A stretch of 64,000 bases of DNA from Terrimesophilobacter mesophilus (lineage in GTDB: Bacteria > Actinomycetota > Actinomycetes > Actinomycetales > Microbacteriaceae), in the NCBI RefSeq assembly GCF_014200375.1, contig NZ_JACHBP010000001.1, forward strand, positions 1,736,001 to 1,800,000, written 5' to 3'. This document shows positions 24,488 to 34,600 of the stretch, one piece after another; within the stretch, counting starts at the first letter, position 1, and each line of letters opens with the position of its first letter. The position numbers and the translations under genes were made by a program. A model generated the notes under the pieces. The model was not told the DNA's origin. It made no database searches and was given only the letters and a program-made list of their open reading frames with translations.

Positions 24488-25750
24488 TCAGGCCCGGAAG
24501 AAGGCCCTGATCCGGCCGACACCGTCGAGGAAGGCGGCCACCTCCGCATCCGTCGTGTACACCGAGGTGCTCGCTCGCGTGGATGCTGCCAGCCCTAACC
24601 GTCGGTGCAGTGGTTCGGCACAGTGGTGACCCACGCGGACGGCGATCCCCAACTCGTCGAGGAACTGCCCGACGTCGTGCGAGTGCACGCCGTCGACGAT
24701 GAAACCGGCGAGTCCGACCCGCGGTTCGCCGGGCGCGGGGCCGAGCACCCGGATGCCCGGGATCGCGGTGAGGCCGGTCACGAGCGCCTGCCCCAGCTCG
24801 GCGTCGCGCTCGTGGACCTGCTCCATCCCGAGTTCGTCGAGGAAGTCCACTGCGGCAGCGAGGCCGATGGCCTGCGACACCGGCTGCGTCCCCGCCTCGA
24901 ATCGTGCGGGGGACGGGAGGTATTCCGCGCGTTCCATCATGACGCTCGTGATCATCGAGCCGCCGGTCAGGAACGGTGGCATCGCATCCAGCAGTTCGCG
25001 GCGGCCGTACAGCACTCCGATGCCGAGGGGGCCGAGCATCTTGTGGCCGCTCAGCACGGCGAAGTCGACATCGAGCGCTTTCAGATCGAGCGACAGATGG
25101 GGAGCGGACTGGCATGCGTCGAGCACGACGAGAGCGCCGAATCGTCGTGCGAGTGCGACGAGCTCTGCGACGGGGTTGATCGCCCCGAGCACGTTGGAGA
25201 CGTGGGCGAAGGCGAGGACCCGGGTGTGCTCGCCGATGACCTCCACCGCCTCATCCATCCGGAGGCGGCCGGCGTCGTCGACCCCGATGGGGCGGAGGGT
25301 CGCCCCCGTGCGGGCGGCGAGCTCCTGCCAGGGGATGAGGTTCGCGTGGTGTTCGAGTTCGGTGACGACGAGTTCGTCACCCGGCCCCAGACGGAACCGC
25401 TCCGCGGGCTCTCCACCTCGCCCCCTGCTCGCGTTGGAGAAGGAGTAGGCGAGAAGGTTGAGCGCGGCAGTGGCGCCCGCCGTCCACACGATCTCTTCCG
25501 GCGCCGCGCCGAGGAAGCGGGCGAGTCGCTCGCGGGACGATTCGAAGAGTTCGGTCGCCTCGGCGGCGAGAGTGTGCGCTCCGCGATGAACCGCCGCGTT
25601 GTGCTGCTCGAGAAACGTGCGTTCCGCGTCGAGCACGACGGACGGCTTCTGGCTCGTCGCCGCCGAATCGAGGTAGACGAGCGGATGATCGTTGACGCGA
25701 CGCCGCAGTGCGGGGAACTGCGCGCGAATCCGGTCGATATCGAGCGGCAT
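24488..25750 (-). CDS. sufS: Cysteine desulfurase SufS
   Basis: Protein of 420 residues. It takes sulfur from cysteine for Fe-S cluster assembly using PLP. The PLP lysine is in LSGHKMLGPLG and the catalytic Cys377 is in RVGHHCAEPLHRRLG, with the N-terminal YLDSAATSQKP of group II enzymes. It is downstream of sufU on the same strand (45-base gap). No sufBCD is in the window. Its product could serve the many Fe-S proteins here (NarG, NarH, MoaA and probably the ArnR-like regulator). Confidence 0.94.
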   Translation of the reverse strand: MPLDIDRIRAQFPALRRRVNDHPLVYLDSAATSQKPSVVLDAERTFLEQHNAAVHRGAHTLAAEATELFESSRERLARFLGAAPEEIVWTAGATAALNLLAYSFSNASRGRGGEPAERFRLGPGDELVVTELEHHANLIPWQELAARTGATLRPIGVDDAGRLRMDEAVEVIGEHTRVLAFAHVSNVLGAINPVAELVALARRFGALVVLDACQSAPHLSLDLKALDVDFAVLSGHKMLGPLGIGVLYGRRELLDAMPPFLTGGSMITSVMMERAEYLPSPARFEAGTQPVSQAIGLAAAVDFLDELGMEQVHERDAELGQALVTGLTAIPGIRVLGPAPGEPRVGLAGFIVDGVHSHDVGQFLDELGIAVRVGHHCAEPLHRRLGLAASTRASTSVYTTDAEVAAFLDGVGRIRAFFRA

Positions 25751-25795
25751 GATTCCAGCTTAGGCGTGTCGATCGTTGGGGAAGGTCGGCCCCCA

Positions 25796-26239
25796 TCAGG
25801 CGTCGATGCGGGTCAGACCGTCTTCGAGAGCGGTCCAGGCGAGCATCGCGCAGTTGATGCGCGGCGGGTACAGCGAGACGCCGCTCAACGCGACCGCATC
25901 GCCGAGTAGCTCCTCGTCCCCGTCGTCCTTCCCCCGCGACTGCAGCATCGAACGGAAACGGTCGAGACAGCGAGTGCACTCGTCACGGGTCAGACCGGCC
26001 ACGATGTCAGAGAGCATGGATGCCGACGCCTGCGAGATGGCGCAGCCGTGGCCGGTCCAGCCGACCGACTCGATGACACCGTCGCCTGCGCGGATGTGGA
26101 GGGTGATCTCGTCGCCGCACGACCGGTTGATCCCGTGGGATTCTGCGGTCGGGTCCTCCAGCAGACCGTAGCCGTGGCGTTCGTGCGAATGATCGACCAG
26201 AACGTCCTGGTAGAGATTGCGCAGGTCCTGGCGGCTCAT
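25796..26239 (-). CDS. sufU: SufU sulfur-transfer protein
   Basis: Protein of 147 residues. It accepts sulfur from SufS. Zinc and active-site residues appear in NRSCGDEI, GHGCAISQASASML and INCAMLAW (three Cys plus an Asp in CGD). The 18-residue insertion relative to IscU typical of SufU is present between the second and third Cys. The RBS is weak. It lies 48 bases downstream of the SDR gene on the same strand. Confidence 0.92.
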   Translation of the reverse strand: MSRQDLRNLYQDVLVDHSHERHGYGLLEDPTAESHGINRSCGDEITLHIRAGDGVIESVGWTGHGCAISQASASMLSDIVAGLTRDECTRCLDRFRSMLQSRGKDDGDEELLGDAVALSGVSLYPPRINCAMLAWTALEDGLTRIDA

Positions 26240-26287
26240 ATTTTCACTCTAGACCGGCGCACGAACGAGCGCCCTGGGGCCTGACGA

Positions 26288-27022
26288 TCAGACGTTGAGC
26301 GCCTGGCCGACCGTCGCACCGCCGTCGACGATGAACTCGGTTCCGGTGGAGAACGTCGCATCGGCCACCAGGTACAGGATCAGCCTGGCCACCTCATCCG
26401 GTTCGCCGATTCGGGGTATCGGCTGGGACGCGTACATCTCGTTGCCCTCCAGTCCCGCCGTCATGGGCGTTCGGATTCCGCCGGGGTGTACAGACACCAC
26501 GCGGATGTTGTCACGACCCAGGTCGAGGGCGGCGGCCTTCGTGAGTCCCCGCACGCCCCACTTGCTGGCGACATACGCGCTGAGGTTCGAGTAGCCCATC
26601 ATCCCCGCCGTGGACGAGAGATTGACGATGACACCGCCCCCGGCGGCCTTCATCGTCTCCACGACGGAACGGATGCCGAGGAAGACGCCGGTGAGGTTGA
26701 TGTCGATGACTCGATTCCACTCCGCAAGCTCCGTCGTCGCGACCGGGGTGAACGCGACGACGCCCGCATTGTTGACCAGGATGTCGATGTTCCCGATCGT
26801 GGCCACCACATCGGCGACGACCTCGCGCCAGTTGTCCTCGCTCGTGACATCGAGGTGGCGGTAGTGACCACCGATCGACGCCGCGACGGCGTTGCCATCC
26901 TTCTCGTCGACATCCGTCACGACGACCGTGGCACCCTCGCTCGCGAGAAGCGCCGCGTCCGCCGCACCCATGCCCATCGCGCCGCCGGTGATCAGAGCGA
27001 CCTTTCCCTCCAGCTTTCCCAT
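26288..27022 (-). CDS. Short-chain dehydrogenase/reductase (SDR)
   Basis: Protein of 244 residues of the classical SDR type. The NAD(P) motif GGAMGMGAADA, the VNNAGVV strand, and the catalytic Ser (SSTAGMMG), Tyr and Lys (SAYVASKWG) are present. The Asp after the second strand (VTDVDEKDG) favours NAD. ATG 27022 is used since the longer frame upstream overlaps narK. It sits 37 bases after narK and may be read with the nitrate operon, but a role in nitrate metabolism is not evident. Relatives act on hydroxysteroids, sugars or 3-oxoacyl groups; substrate unknown. Confidence 0.87.
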   Translation of the reverse strand: MGKLEGKVALITGGAMGMGAADAALLASEGATVVVTDVDEKDGNAVAASIGGHYRHLDVTSEDNWREVVADVVATIGNIDILVNNAGVVAFTPVATTELAEWNRVIDINLTGVFLGIRSVVETMKAAGGGVIVNLSSTAGMMGYSNLSAYVASKWGVRGLTKAAALDLGRDNIRVVSVHPGGIRTPMTAGLEGNEMYASQPIPRIGEPDEVARLILYLVADATFSTGTEFIVDGGATVGQALNV

Positions 27023-27059
27023 TGCCCTGCCCTTTTCTCTTCTGCCGGCCCCGGATGGG

Positions 27060-28382
27060 TCAGCTCGGCTTCTCTGCGTGCGGCCGCGCGTAGTACCACC
27101 ACGCGAGGACCGTGCAGAACGCGCACCACACTGCGCAGACGATGAAGAACGCGGTGGGTGCCATGACGGACAGGGACATCCCGACGAGGAACGGCCCGAA
27201 CGCCCCGATCGCCGCGGTCCATCCGATGGCACCGCCGGCCTGCCTCGGGGGGAAGATCATCGGCATCTGCTTGAAGGTTCCCGCGTTCGCGAACCCGGAG
27301 AAGAAGAAGATGAGCGTCATCCCGGTGAAGAAGCCGGAGAACTCGCTCGCCGAGGTCGGACTCAGGAAGAACAGGGTGACAATGGTTCCCCCCGTCATCC
27401 CGAGCCCGCCGATGAACGTGAATTTCGCACCGCCCCACCGATCGCACAGCGGTCCGACTGCCGCGCGAACAAGCGCGCCGAGCATCGGACCGATCCAGGC
27501 CCAGGTGAGCGGGTTCGGGGCATCCGGGAACGAGCCGTACACGTTGAGGATGATGAGGCCGGTCTGCGCGGCCAGACCGCTGAACGCGCCGAACGACATG
27601 AGGTAGATCGCGGTCATGATCCAGGTGTGCTTGAGGCGGAAGATGTCCAGCTGTTGCCGGAAGTTCGCCGTCACCGGCACGCGGCGCAGCACGACGACGG
27701 CCATCGCGACCGCGAGCAGGACCCAGGGGATGAGCACGAGACCGCCATTGTGCAGCCAGACGAGCTTGCCCTCCGAGTCGCTCTGCGGGGTGAGGAGCGC
27801 GGTGCCGAAGAGGCCGAAACCGACAACCCACGGGAGGAGGAGCTGCATGAGCCCGATCCCGAGGTTCCCGATCCCCGCCTGGATTCCGAGCGCCGTCCCG
27901 GCGAGCCGCTTCGGAAAGAAGTAGCTCGTGGAGGCCATGAGCCCGGAGAAGCTGCCACCGCCGACACCTGCGGCCAGCGACAGCGAGATGAGCACCCAGT
28001 ACGGCGTCGTCGTGTCGCGTGCGGCGAGAGCCCATCCGAAGAGCGGAAGTACGAGGAGGGCGCCGCTGAAAGCCACGAGGATGCGGCTTCCCATAATGGG
28101 AGGCAGGAACATGAACACGAGCCGAAGGGAGCCGCCGGCGAGCCCGGGGACGGCCACGAGCCAGTAGAGCTGCTCCGTCGAGAGCATGTTCTCCGGGAGG
28201 CGGATGTCGTTCAACCGTGGCGCGATGGCGCTCACGAGATACCACGTGGCGAACGCCAGGATCATCGTGTACGTGGTCACCCAGAGGGTGCGCCACGCGA
28301 GCTTCTTATCCCAGGTCGATTCGTCTTCCGGGTTCCAGTTCGAGAGATCGGGTTTGAGCGCCGAGCCTGCGACGGTGGTCAT
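27060..28382 (-). CDS. narK: Nitrate/nitrite transporter NarK (MFS)
   Basis: Protein of 440 residues with twelve membrane helices of the nitrate/nitrite porter family. The nitrate signatures are visible as GVGGGSFSGLMASTSYFFPKR in the N half and FANAGTFKQMPMIFPPRQAGGAIGWTAA in the C half. It exchanges nitrate for nitrite or imports nitrate with protons. An AAAGG precedes the ATG. It follows narI after 30 bases at the end of the narGHJI operon. Confidence 0.93.
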   Translation of the reverse strand: MTTVAGSALKPDLSNWNPEDESTWDKKLAWRTLWVTTYTMILAFATWYLVSAIAPRLNDIRLPENMLSTEQLYWLVAVPGLAGGSLRLVFMFLPPIMGSRILVAFSGALLVLPLFGWALAARDTTTPYWVLISLSLAAGVGGGSFSGLMASTSYFFPKRLAGTALGIQAGIGNLGIGLMQLLLPWVVGFGLFGTALLTPQSDSEGKLVWLHNGGLVLIPWVLLAVAMAVVVLRRVPVTANFRQQLDIFRLKHTWIMTAIYLMSFGAFSGLAAQTGLIILNVYGSFPDAPNPLTWAWIGPMLGALVRAAVGPLCDRWGGAKFTFIGGLGMTGGTIVTLFFLSPTSASEFSGFFTGMTLIFFFSGFANAGTFKQMPMIFPPRQAGGAIGWTAAIGAFGPFLVGMSLSVMAPTAFFIVCAVWCAFCTVLAWWYYARPHAEKPS

Positions 28383-28412
28383 CGGGGGCCTTTCATGGAC
28401 GTAGTGATGGTG

Positions 28413-29219
28413 CTAACGATCGGAACTGAGCTTCTGCTTCTGCTTCGGCCTGGTCGAGTCGATCACGGGGCTCTTCTGCCAGCCGCGACGGATGGCACGG
28501 GCTCCGCGGTGGTCGTCGCGCGACCGGTAGACCACATACGGGCGGAACAGGTACATCACCGGCACGGACAGCACATGCACGAGCCGCGTGAACGGCCAGA
28601 TCAGGAACAATCCCGTCGAGGTGAGCACGTGCAGTTTGAACGCGAGGGGAACGCCGACCATGAAGGTGGCATCCGGCTGGAACAGGATGAGGCTCCGGAT
28701 CCACGGTGAGACCGTCTCGCGGTAGTTGTATCCGGTGGCCGGCGCCTGGAACTGGCCGATGACCTGGAACTGGACGACCGCGATCATGCCGAACACGAGT
28801 GAGCCGGCCAGGAACGCGTACATGATGACATCCATGGCGGTCGTGACCCGCAGGACCCTGCGAACAGCTCCGCGGCGCGCCATCAGGATGGCGAGCCCGG
28901 CCACGGTGATGGCTCCGACGATGACGCCGGCCCAGGTGGCCCCGAGGTGGTAGAGGTGCTCGGTGATGCCGAAGAACTCCAGCCACTGGTGCGGGATGAG
29001 CAGGCCGACGACGTGCCCGACGAAGACCCCGAGGATGCCGTAGTGGAACATCGGAGAGCCCCAGCGAAGCCATTTCGTCTCGTAGGTCTGGCTCGAGCGG
29101 GACGTCCAGCCGAACTTGTCGTACCGGTAACGCAGAATGTGTCCGACGATGAAGCTTGCGGCGGCGATGTAGGGGAACGCCACCCAGAGCAGAACGTCAA
29201 GGACGGTCAGGTCACTCAT
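28413..29219 (-). CDS. narI: Respiratory nitrate reductase gamma subunit NarI
   Basis: Protein of 268 residues with five membrane helices. It is the diheme cytochrome b that takes electrons from quinol. His residues suited to heme binding occur in SFIVGHILRYRYD, FHYGILGVFVGHVVGLL and FKLHVLTSTGLF. The ATG overlaps the narJ stop by four bases. The C-terminal tail is rich in Lys and Gln (PKQKQKLSSD). Confidence 0.94.
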   Translation of the reverse strand: MSDLTVLDVLLWVAFPYIAAASFIVGHILRYRYDKFGWTSRSSQTYETKWLRWGSPMFHYGILGVFVGHVVGLLIPHQWLEFFGITEHLYHLGATWAGVIVGAITVAGLAILMARRGAVRRVLRVTTAMDVIMYAFLAGSLVFGMIAVVQFQVIGQFQAPATGYNYRETVSPWIRSLILFQPDATFMVGVPLAFKLHVLTSTGLFLIWPFTRLVHVLSVPVMYLFRPYVVYRSRDDHRGARAIRRGWQKSPVIDSTRPKQKQKLSSDR

Positions 29220-29944
29220 ACCCGTACTCCTTCGCTGGACTCACCCGATGGGCTGAACGGCGCGAGCGCGCCGAGGAAGGTGGTGACCCCGACCATCTCG
29301 GTCGGCGGTCCCTCATTGACGAGGCGCAGGTAGCGCTCGCGGGTAGCGGCGTCGATCTCGGGGAACGAGCGGCAGACAGCGGCCACCACGTGGGAGTACG
29401 GGCTCCCGAACGACTCCAGCGCCGTGCGAAGCACCTCGATCCCCTCGCGGTAGGAGCTCAGGAGCTGGCCGGCGATGGGGGAGTCGCTGCGGGCGGAGAA
29501 CTCGAGCACCATGGGCAGGTAGTCGGGTAGTTCGCCCTCCTCCACCTCCCAGCCGGCCGCACGATACGCCTCGATGAAACCGACGAGCGCCATCCCTCTC
29601 CGACGCGTGTCTCCCGTGGAGTAATAGGTGAGGTACGGGCAGCACTTCCGCTTCTGGTCGAAGATCGAGGTGAAGTGCGCCTCGAGCTCTCCCTGGCTCA
29701 TGGCGGTGGCCTCGGAGAGGAACGCGTCGAAATCCGCCGCGATCTCCTGGGGAAGCACTGCGACGACGGATGCCACCTGGTCGAACTGCGCACGACGCTG
29801 CGGCTGGGGATAGTCGAGCAGGATGGAGGCCGCCATGTGCACGGTCCTCCGCTCGTCGTCGGTGAGCGCGGAGGTGTCGAGGCTCTTCGGCGCCTTCTTT
29901 CGTCGGCCTCCTGGCACCCTCCTGCGCTCGGTCACGGTCGTCAT
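29216..29944 (-). CDS. narJ: Nitrate reductase assembly chaperone NarJ
   Basis: Protein of 242 residues, mostly helical. It holds NarGH for cofactor insertion and membrane docking. Typical stretches are HMAASILLDYPQP, HFTSIFDQKRKCCPYLTYYSTGDTRRRGMAL and LPDYLPMVLEFSA. The ATG overlaps the narH stop by four bases; the longer upstream frame is out of register with narH coding and was not used. The first 20 residues are basic. Confidence 0.92.
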   Translation of the reverse strand: MTTVTERRRVPGGRRKKAPKSLDTSALTDDERRTVHMAASILLDYPQPQRRAQFDQVASVVAVLPQEIAADFDAFLSEATAMSQGELEAHFTSIFDQKRKCCPYLTYYSTGDTRRRGMALVGFIEAYRAAGWEVEEGELPDYLPMVLEFSARSDSPIAGQLLSSYREGIEVLRTALESFGSPYSHVVAAVCRSFPEIDAATRERYLRLVNEGPPTEMVGVTTFLGALAPFSPSGESSEGVRV

Positions 29945-31605
29945 GCCGGGCTCCCGGACCCTGCAGGCGGGAACATCCCGTTCGTGATGCCCTTGCCGTT
30001 CCAGTTCAGGAGGTTGAGCCTGCCCGGTGTCGACGGCTCGCTCGGGTCGCTCACGTTCCGCAGCGCGTCGAAGCTGGCGACGGTCGAGTCGATCGGCGTG
30101 CCGGGGATGCGGTCCGTCGCACGAATGTCGCCCGTCGATCGCGCACCGCCCATGCCGGGGCCACCGTCCGTGTCGAGGGAGCACGCGAAGTCCTCGAGGT
30201 CGCGCGCAGACTCGACGTGGGCCTTCGGGATGACGTAGCGGTCCTCGTACTTGGCGATCGCGAGCAGGCGGTACATCTCCTCGATCTCCGCGCCGGACAT
30301 CCCCACGGCCTGGGCGATGTTCTCGTTCGCCTCATTACCGAGGTTGATGTCGCGCATGTACGCGCGCATCGCGGCGAGCTTCTTGAGCGAGTACTCGATC
30401 GGAACGGTGTCGCCTGCGGTGAAGAGGCCCGCGAGGTACTCGACGGGGATGCGCAGCTTGTCGATCGCGGCGAACAGGTTGCGCACGTCCTCCCCGTCGT
30501 TGCCGCTGTTGGAGACGACATCCACGACGGGAGAGAGCGGCGGGATGTACCAGACCATCGGCATCGTGCGGTACTCGGGGTGCAGAGGAAGCGCCACCTT
30601 GTACTCGCTGATGAGCTTGTAGATCGGGCTGTTCTGGGCCGCCTCGATCCAGTCGTCGGCGATGCCGTCCTTCTTCGCCTGGGAGATGACGGCCGGGTCG
30701 AAGGGGTCGAGCATGACGGAGCGCTGTGCATCCAGCAGTTCGTGCTCGTCTTCGATCGCGGCGGCCTCGAGCACCCGGTCCGCGTCGTAGAGCATGAGGC
30801 CGAGGTAGCGCAGGCGCCCGACGCAGGTCTCGGAGCAGATCGTGGGCTTGCCCTGCTCGATGAGCGGGTAGCACAGCGTGCACTTCTCCGCCTTGTTCGT
30901 CTTGTGGTTGAAGTACACCTTCTTGTAGGGGCACGCGGAGACGCACATGCGCCAGCCGCGGCAGTCGTCCTGGTCGACGAGGACGATGCCGTCCTCTTCG
31001 CGCTTGTACATCGCACCCGAGGGGCATGCGGAGACGCAGGACGGGTTCAGGCAGTGCTCGCAGATGCGCGGCAGGTAGAACATGAAGGTGTTCTCGAACT
31101 CCATCTTCACGTGGTCGCTCATGTGGGCGAGGATCGGGTCATCCTGGGCGGTCTCCTGTGAGCCGCCGAGGTTGTCGTCCCAGTTGCCGGACCACTTGAT
31201 GTCCATGTTCTCGCCGGTGAGCAGCGACTTCGGTCGCGCGACGGGGCCGTTCTTGGTCTGCGGCGCCGAGGTGAGCATGTCGTAGTCGTAGGTCCACGGC
31301 TCGTAATAGTCGTCGATCGTCGGCAGGTCGTTGTTGGAGAAGATGGTCGCGAGCTTCTTGAGGCGGCCGCCGGACTTGAGCTTCAGTCGGCCGTTCTTGT
31401 TGCGAACCCAGCCGCCGTTCCACTTCTCCTGGTCCTCGTACTGCCGCGGGTATCCGAGACCAGGCCTGGTCTCCACGTTGTTGAACCAGACGTATTCCAT
31501 GCCGTCGCGGTTCGTCCACACCTGCTTGCAGGTGACGGAACAGGTGTGACATCCGATGCATTTGTCGAGGTTCATCACCATCGACATCTGGGCCATAACG
31601 CGCAT
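29941..31605 (-). CDS. narH: Respiratory nitrate reductase beta subunit NarH
   Basis: Protein of 554 residues, the Fe-S wire between NarI and NarG. Cysteine groups are DKCIGCHTCSVTCKQVW near the start, CEHCLNPSCVSACPSGA, CRGWRMCVSACPYKKVYF, and KCTLCYPLIEQGKPTICSETC, enough for three [4Fe-4S] and one [3Fe-4S] cluster (Trp in the CRGW motif marks the [3Fe-4S] site). The start ATG at 31605 overlaps the narG stop; an ATG three codons later (31596) is an alternative. Confidence 0.95.
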   Translation of the reverse strand: MRVMAQMSMVMNLDKCIGCHTCSVTCKQVWTNRDGMEYVWFNNVETRPGLGYPRQYEDQEKWNGGWVRNKNGRLKLKSGGRLKKLATIFSNNDLPTIDDYYEPWTYDYDMLTSAPQTKNGPVARPKSLLTGENMDIKWSGNWDDNLGGSQETAQDDPILAHMSDHVKMEFENTFMFYLPRICEHCLNPSCVSACPSGAMYKREEDGIVLVDQDDCRGWRMCVSACPYKKVYFNHKTNKAEKCTLCYPLIEQGKPTICSETCVGRLRYLGLMLYDADRVLEAAAIEDEHELLDAQRSVMLDPFDPAVISQAKKDGIADDWIEAAQNSPIYKLISEYKVALPLHPEYRTMPMVWYIPPLSPVVDVVSNSGNDGEDVRNLFAAIDKLRIPVEYLAGLFTAGDTVPIEYSLKKLAAMRAYMRDINLGNEANENIAQAVGMSGAEIEEMYRLLAIAKYEDRYVIPKAHVESARDLEDFACSLDTDGGPGMGGARSTGDIRATDRIPGTPIDSTVASFDALRNVSDPSEPSTPGRLNLLNWNGKGITNGMFPPAGSGSPA

Positions 31606-34600
31606 CAGTACTCCACCTCCTGGCTGCGGCGACGGATCACGGTGACCTCATCACGCTGGTTCCCGGTCGGACCGAGATAGTTGAATGCGAACGAAAGCTG
31701 GGCGTAGCCGCCGATGAGGTGGCTGGGTTTCAACAGGATGCGGGTGAGCGAGTTGTTCGTTCCGCCTCGCTGTCCGGATGTCTCCGCGATCGGCACGTTG
31801 ATCGTGCGATCCTTCGCGTGGTACATGTACACCGTTCCCTCCGGCATCCGGTGGGAGACGATGGCGCGGGCGACGACGACGCCGTTGCGGTTGTACGACT
31901 CGATCCACTCGTTGTCGCGGACCCCGATCTTGTTCGCGTCCTGCGGGGACATCCAGATGGTCGGACCGCCGCGCGAGAGCGTCAGCATCATGAGGTTGTC
32001 CTGGTATTCGGAGTGGATCGACCATTTCGAGTGCGGCGTGAGATAGCGCACGGTGACCTCGGCCCGGCCGGCCGAACCCGGCGCACCCGTGGCCTCCATC
32101 GAACCGACCGGCGAGTACCCGTCGAACAACCGGTGCATGTCGAGCGGCGGCCGGTACACGGGCAGTTGCTCTCCGAGTTCCGCCATCCAGTCGTGGTCGA
32201 GGTAGAAGTGCTGGCGACCGGTCAGCGTGTGCCAGGGCTTGAGGTTCTCGACGTTGACCACGAACGCGCTGTAGCGGCGCCCACCGTGCTCGCTCCCGGA
32301 CCATTCGGGGGAGGTGAGGACGGGCACGGGCGCGTCGGAGACGTCCTTGAGGGTGAAGCGCCTGCCCTCGTTGTCGCTCGCCAACTGGGCGAGCTTCTGG
32401 CCGGTCTGCTTCTCCAGGACGCGGAAACCCTGCGTTCCCAGTCGCCCGTTCGTCGTGCCGGAGAACGCGAGGATCATCTCTGCTGCACGCTTGTCGGTGT
32501 CGAGCTTCGGGCGGCCCTTCGTCGGTCCGCTCCGCACCACACCGTTGCGGCGGGCGAGATCGGCGACCTCGACGTCCGGATTGAACTTCACGCCCTTGGT
32601 GATGAGTCCGAGCTTCTCGGAGAGCGGTCCGAGCGATGCCATCCGCGCGGCGAACGCCGGGTAGTCCCGCTCGACGACGGCGAGTTTCGGCATCGTGACC
32701 CCCGGGACCAGTTCCGGGTTGTCGACGACGATCCCGTGCGGGGTGGCCATCGCATCCGGAGTGTCGTGCAGGAGCGGGGACGCGACGAGGTCCTTGCGCA
32801 CCCCGAGGTGCTCGACCGCGTACTCGGAGATCTTCTTCGCGAGCAGGTGGAAGATGTCGAAGTCGGTCTTCGCCTCCCACGGCGGGGCGATCGCCGGGTT
32901 GAAGGTGTGGATGAAGGGATGCATGTCCGTCGTCGAGAGGTCGTTCTTCTCGTACCAGGTGGCCGGCGGAAGCAGGACGTCACTGAAAGTCGTCGTCGAG
33001 GTGTTCCGGAAATCGCTCGTGACGAGCAGGTCGAGTTTGCCCTCCGGCGCCTCATCGACCCAGTCGATCGTCTTCGGCCTGCGGTCCGGACCGGATTCCT
33101 CGCCGCGGATGGCCGCATCCGTTCCGAGGAGGTGCTTGAGGAAGTACTCGTTCCCCTTGCCGGAGGATCCGATGATGTTCGCGCGCCAGACGTTGAGCAC
33201 GCGGGGGAAGTTCTCCGGGGAGTCCGGGTCCTCGCACGCATAGCGGAGGTCGCCGCTCGTCAACTGGTCGACGACGTATTTCGCCGGTTCGACTCCGGCC
33301 TTCTCGGCCTGGTCGACGATGTCGAGCGGATTGCGGTTGAACGTCGGGTAGCTGGGCATCCAGCCCCGTTTGGCGGACTCGACGAGGGTGTCGGCCGTCG
33401 TGCGGCCCGCGAACAGCCCGTTGCCGAGCTCCGTGGACAGGCTGTCGGCCGGCAACCCGTCGTAACGCCACTGGTCCGTCGCGAGGTACCAGTACGCGGT
33501 GCTGATCATCTGGCGCGGCGGGCGCACCCAATCGAGACCGAAAGCGAACTGCGCCCATCCGGTGAGCGGACGCACCTTCTCCTGGCCGACGTAGTGGGCC
33601 CAGCCGCCCCCGTTCTTGCCCTGGCATCCGGTCATGGTCGTGAGGGCGAGGAACGAGCGGTAGATGAGGTCCGAGTGGAACCAGTGGTTCGTTCCCGCGC
33701 CCATGAGGATCATAGACCGGCCGTCGGAGTCCTCCGCGTTCTGGGCGAATTCACGCCCGATGCGCATCGCGGTCGCGGCGGAAACCGAGGTGATCTCCTC
33801 CTGCCACGCGGGCGTTCCCGGGGATGAGGCGTCGTCGTAACCGGTCGGCCATTCGCCGGGGAGCCCATCGCGACCGACGCCGTACTGCGCGAGCAGCAGG
33901 TCGAACACGGTCGTCACGGTGCGCCCGGCGACCTGCCGGACCGGAACCCCGCGGCGGATGGTGCCGGAGCCCCCTGCATGCTCCTGGCCGGGCTGCGGCT
34001 CGAGGTCGAACCGCGGCAGGTCGATCGAGACGGATTTCTTGTCATAGTCTGCTGCATCCGCGATCGACAGCAGAGGGTCGACGTCGCCGAGGTCGAGGTT
34101 CCAGAGGCCGGCGTCGGCCTCTGAGAAGCGGTGGCCGAGGGAACCGTTGGGAACGACGGGCGCGGCGTTCTGGTCGAGGAGTACGGGCTTGAACGCCGCG
34201 TTCGCGACCTTCCCGTCCTTGCCGGGAAGGGCATCCGCCATGAGGAACTTGCCCGGCACCCAGGCGTCGCCGCGCTTCACGAGCTCGATGAGGTACGCCG
34301 AGTCGCTGAACCTCTTCATGTAGTCGATGAACATCGGGGTCTTGCGCTCGAGGAGGAACTCCTTGAGGATGACGTGCCCCATCGCGATCGCGAGCGCGGC
34401 ATCCGTACCGGGGTGGGTCGCGAGCCACTCGTCGGCGAACTTCGTATTGTCGGCGTAGTCGGGGGAGACGACGATGACCTTCTGGCCCTTGTAGCGCGCC
34501 TCCACCATGAAGTGGGCGTCGGGGGTGCGAGTGACGGGAACGTTCGAACCCCACATCATGAGGTACGACGAGTTCCACCAGTCGGCGGACTCCGGCACGT

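Noticed and set aside
31719-33827. Long plus-strand open frame opposite narG
   Set aside because: Shadow of narG; no RBS or domain.
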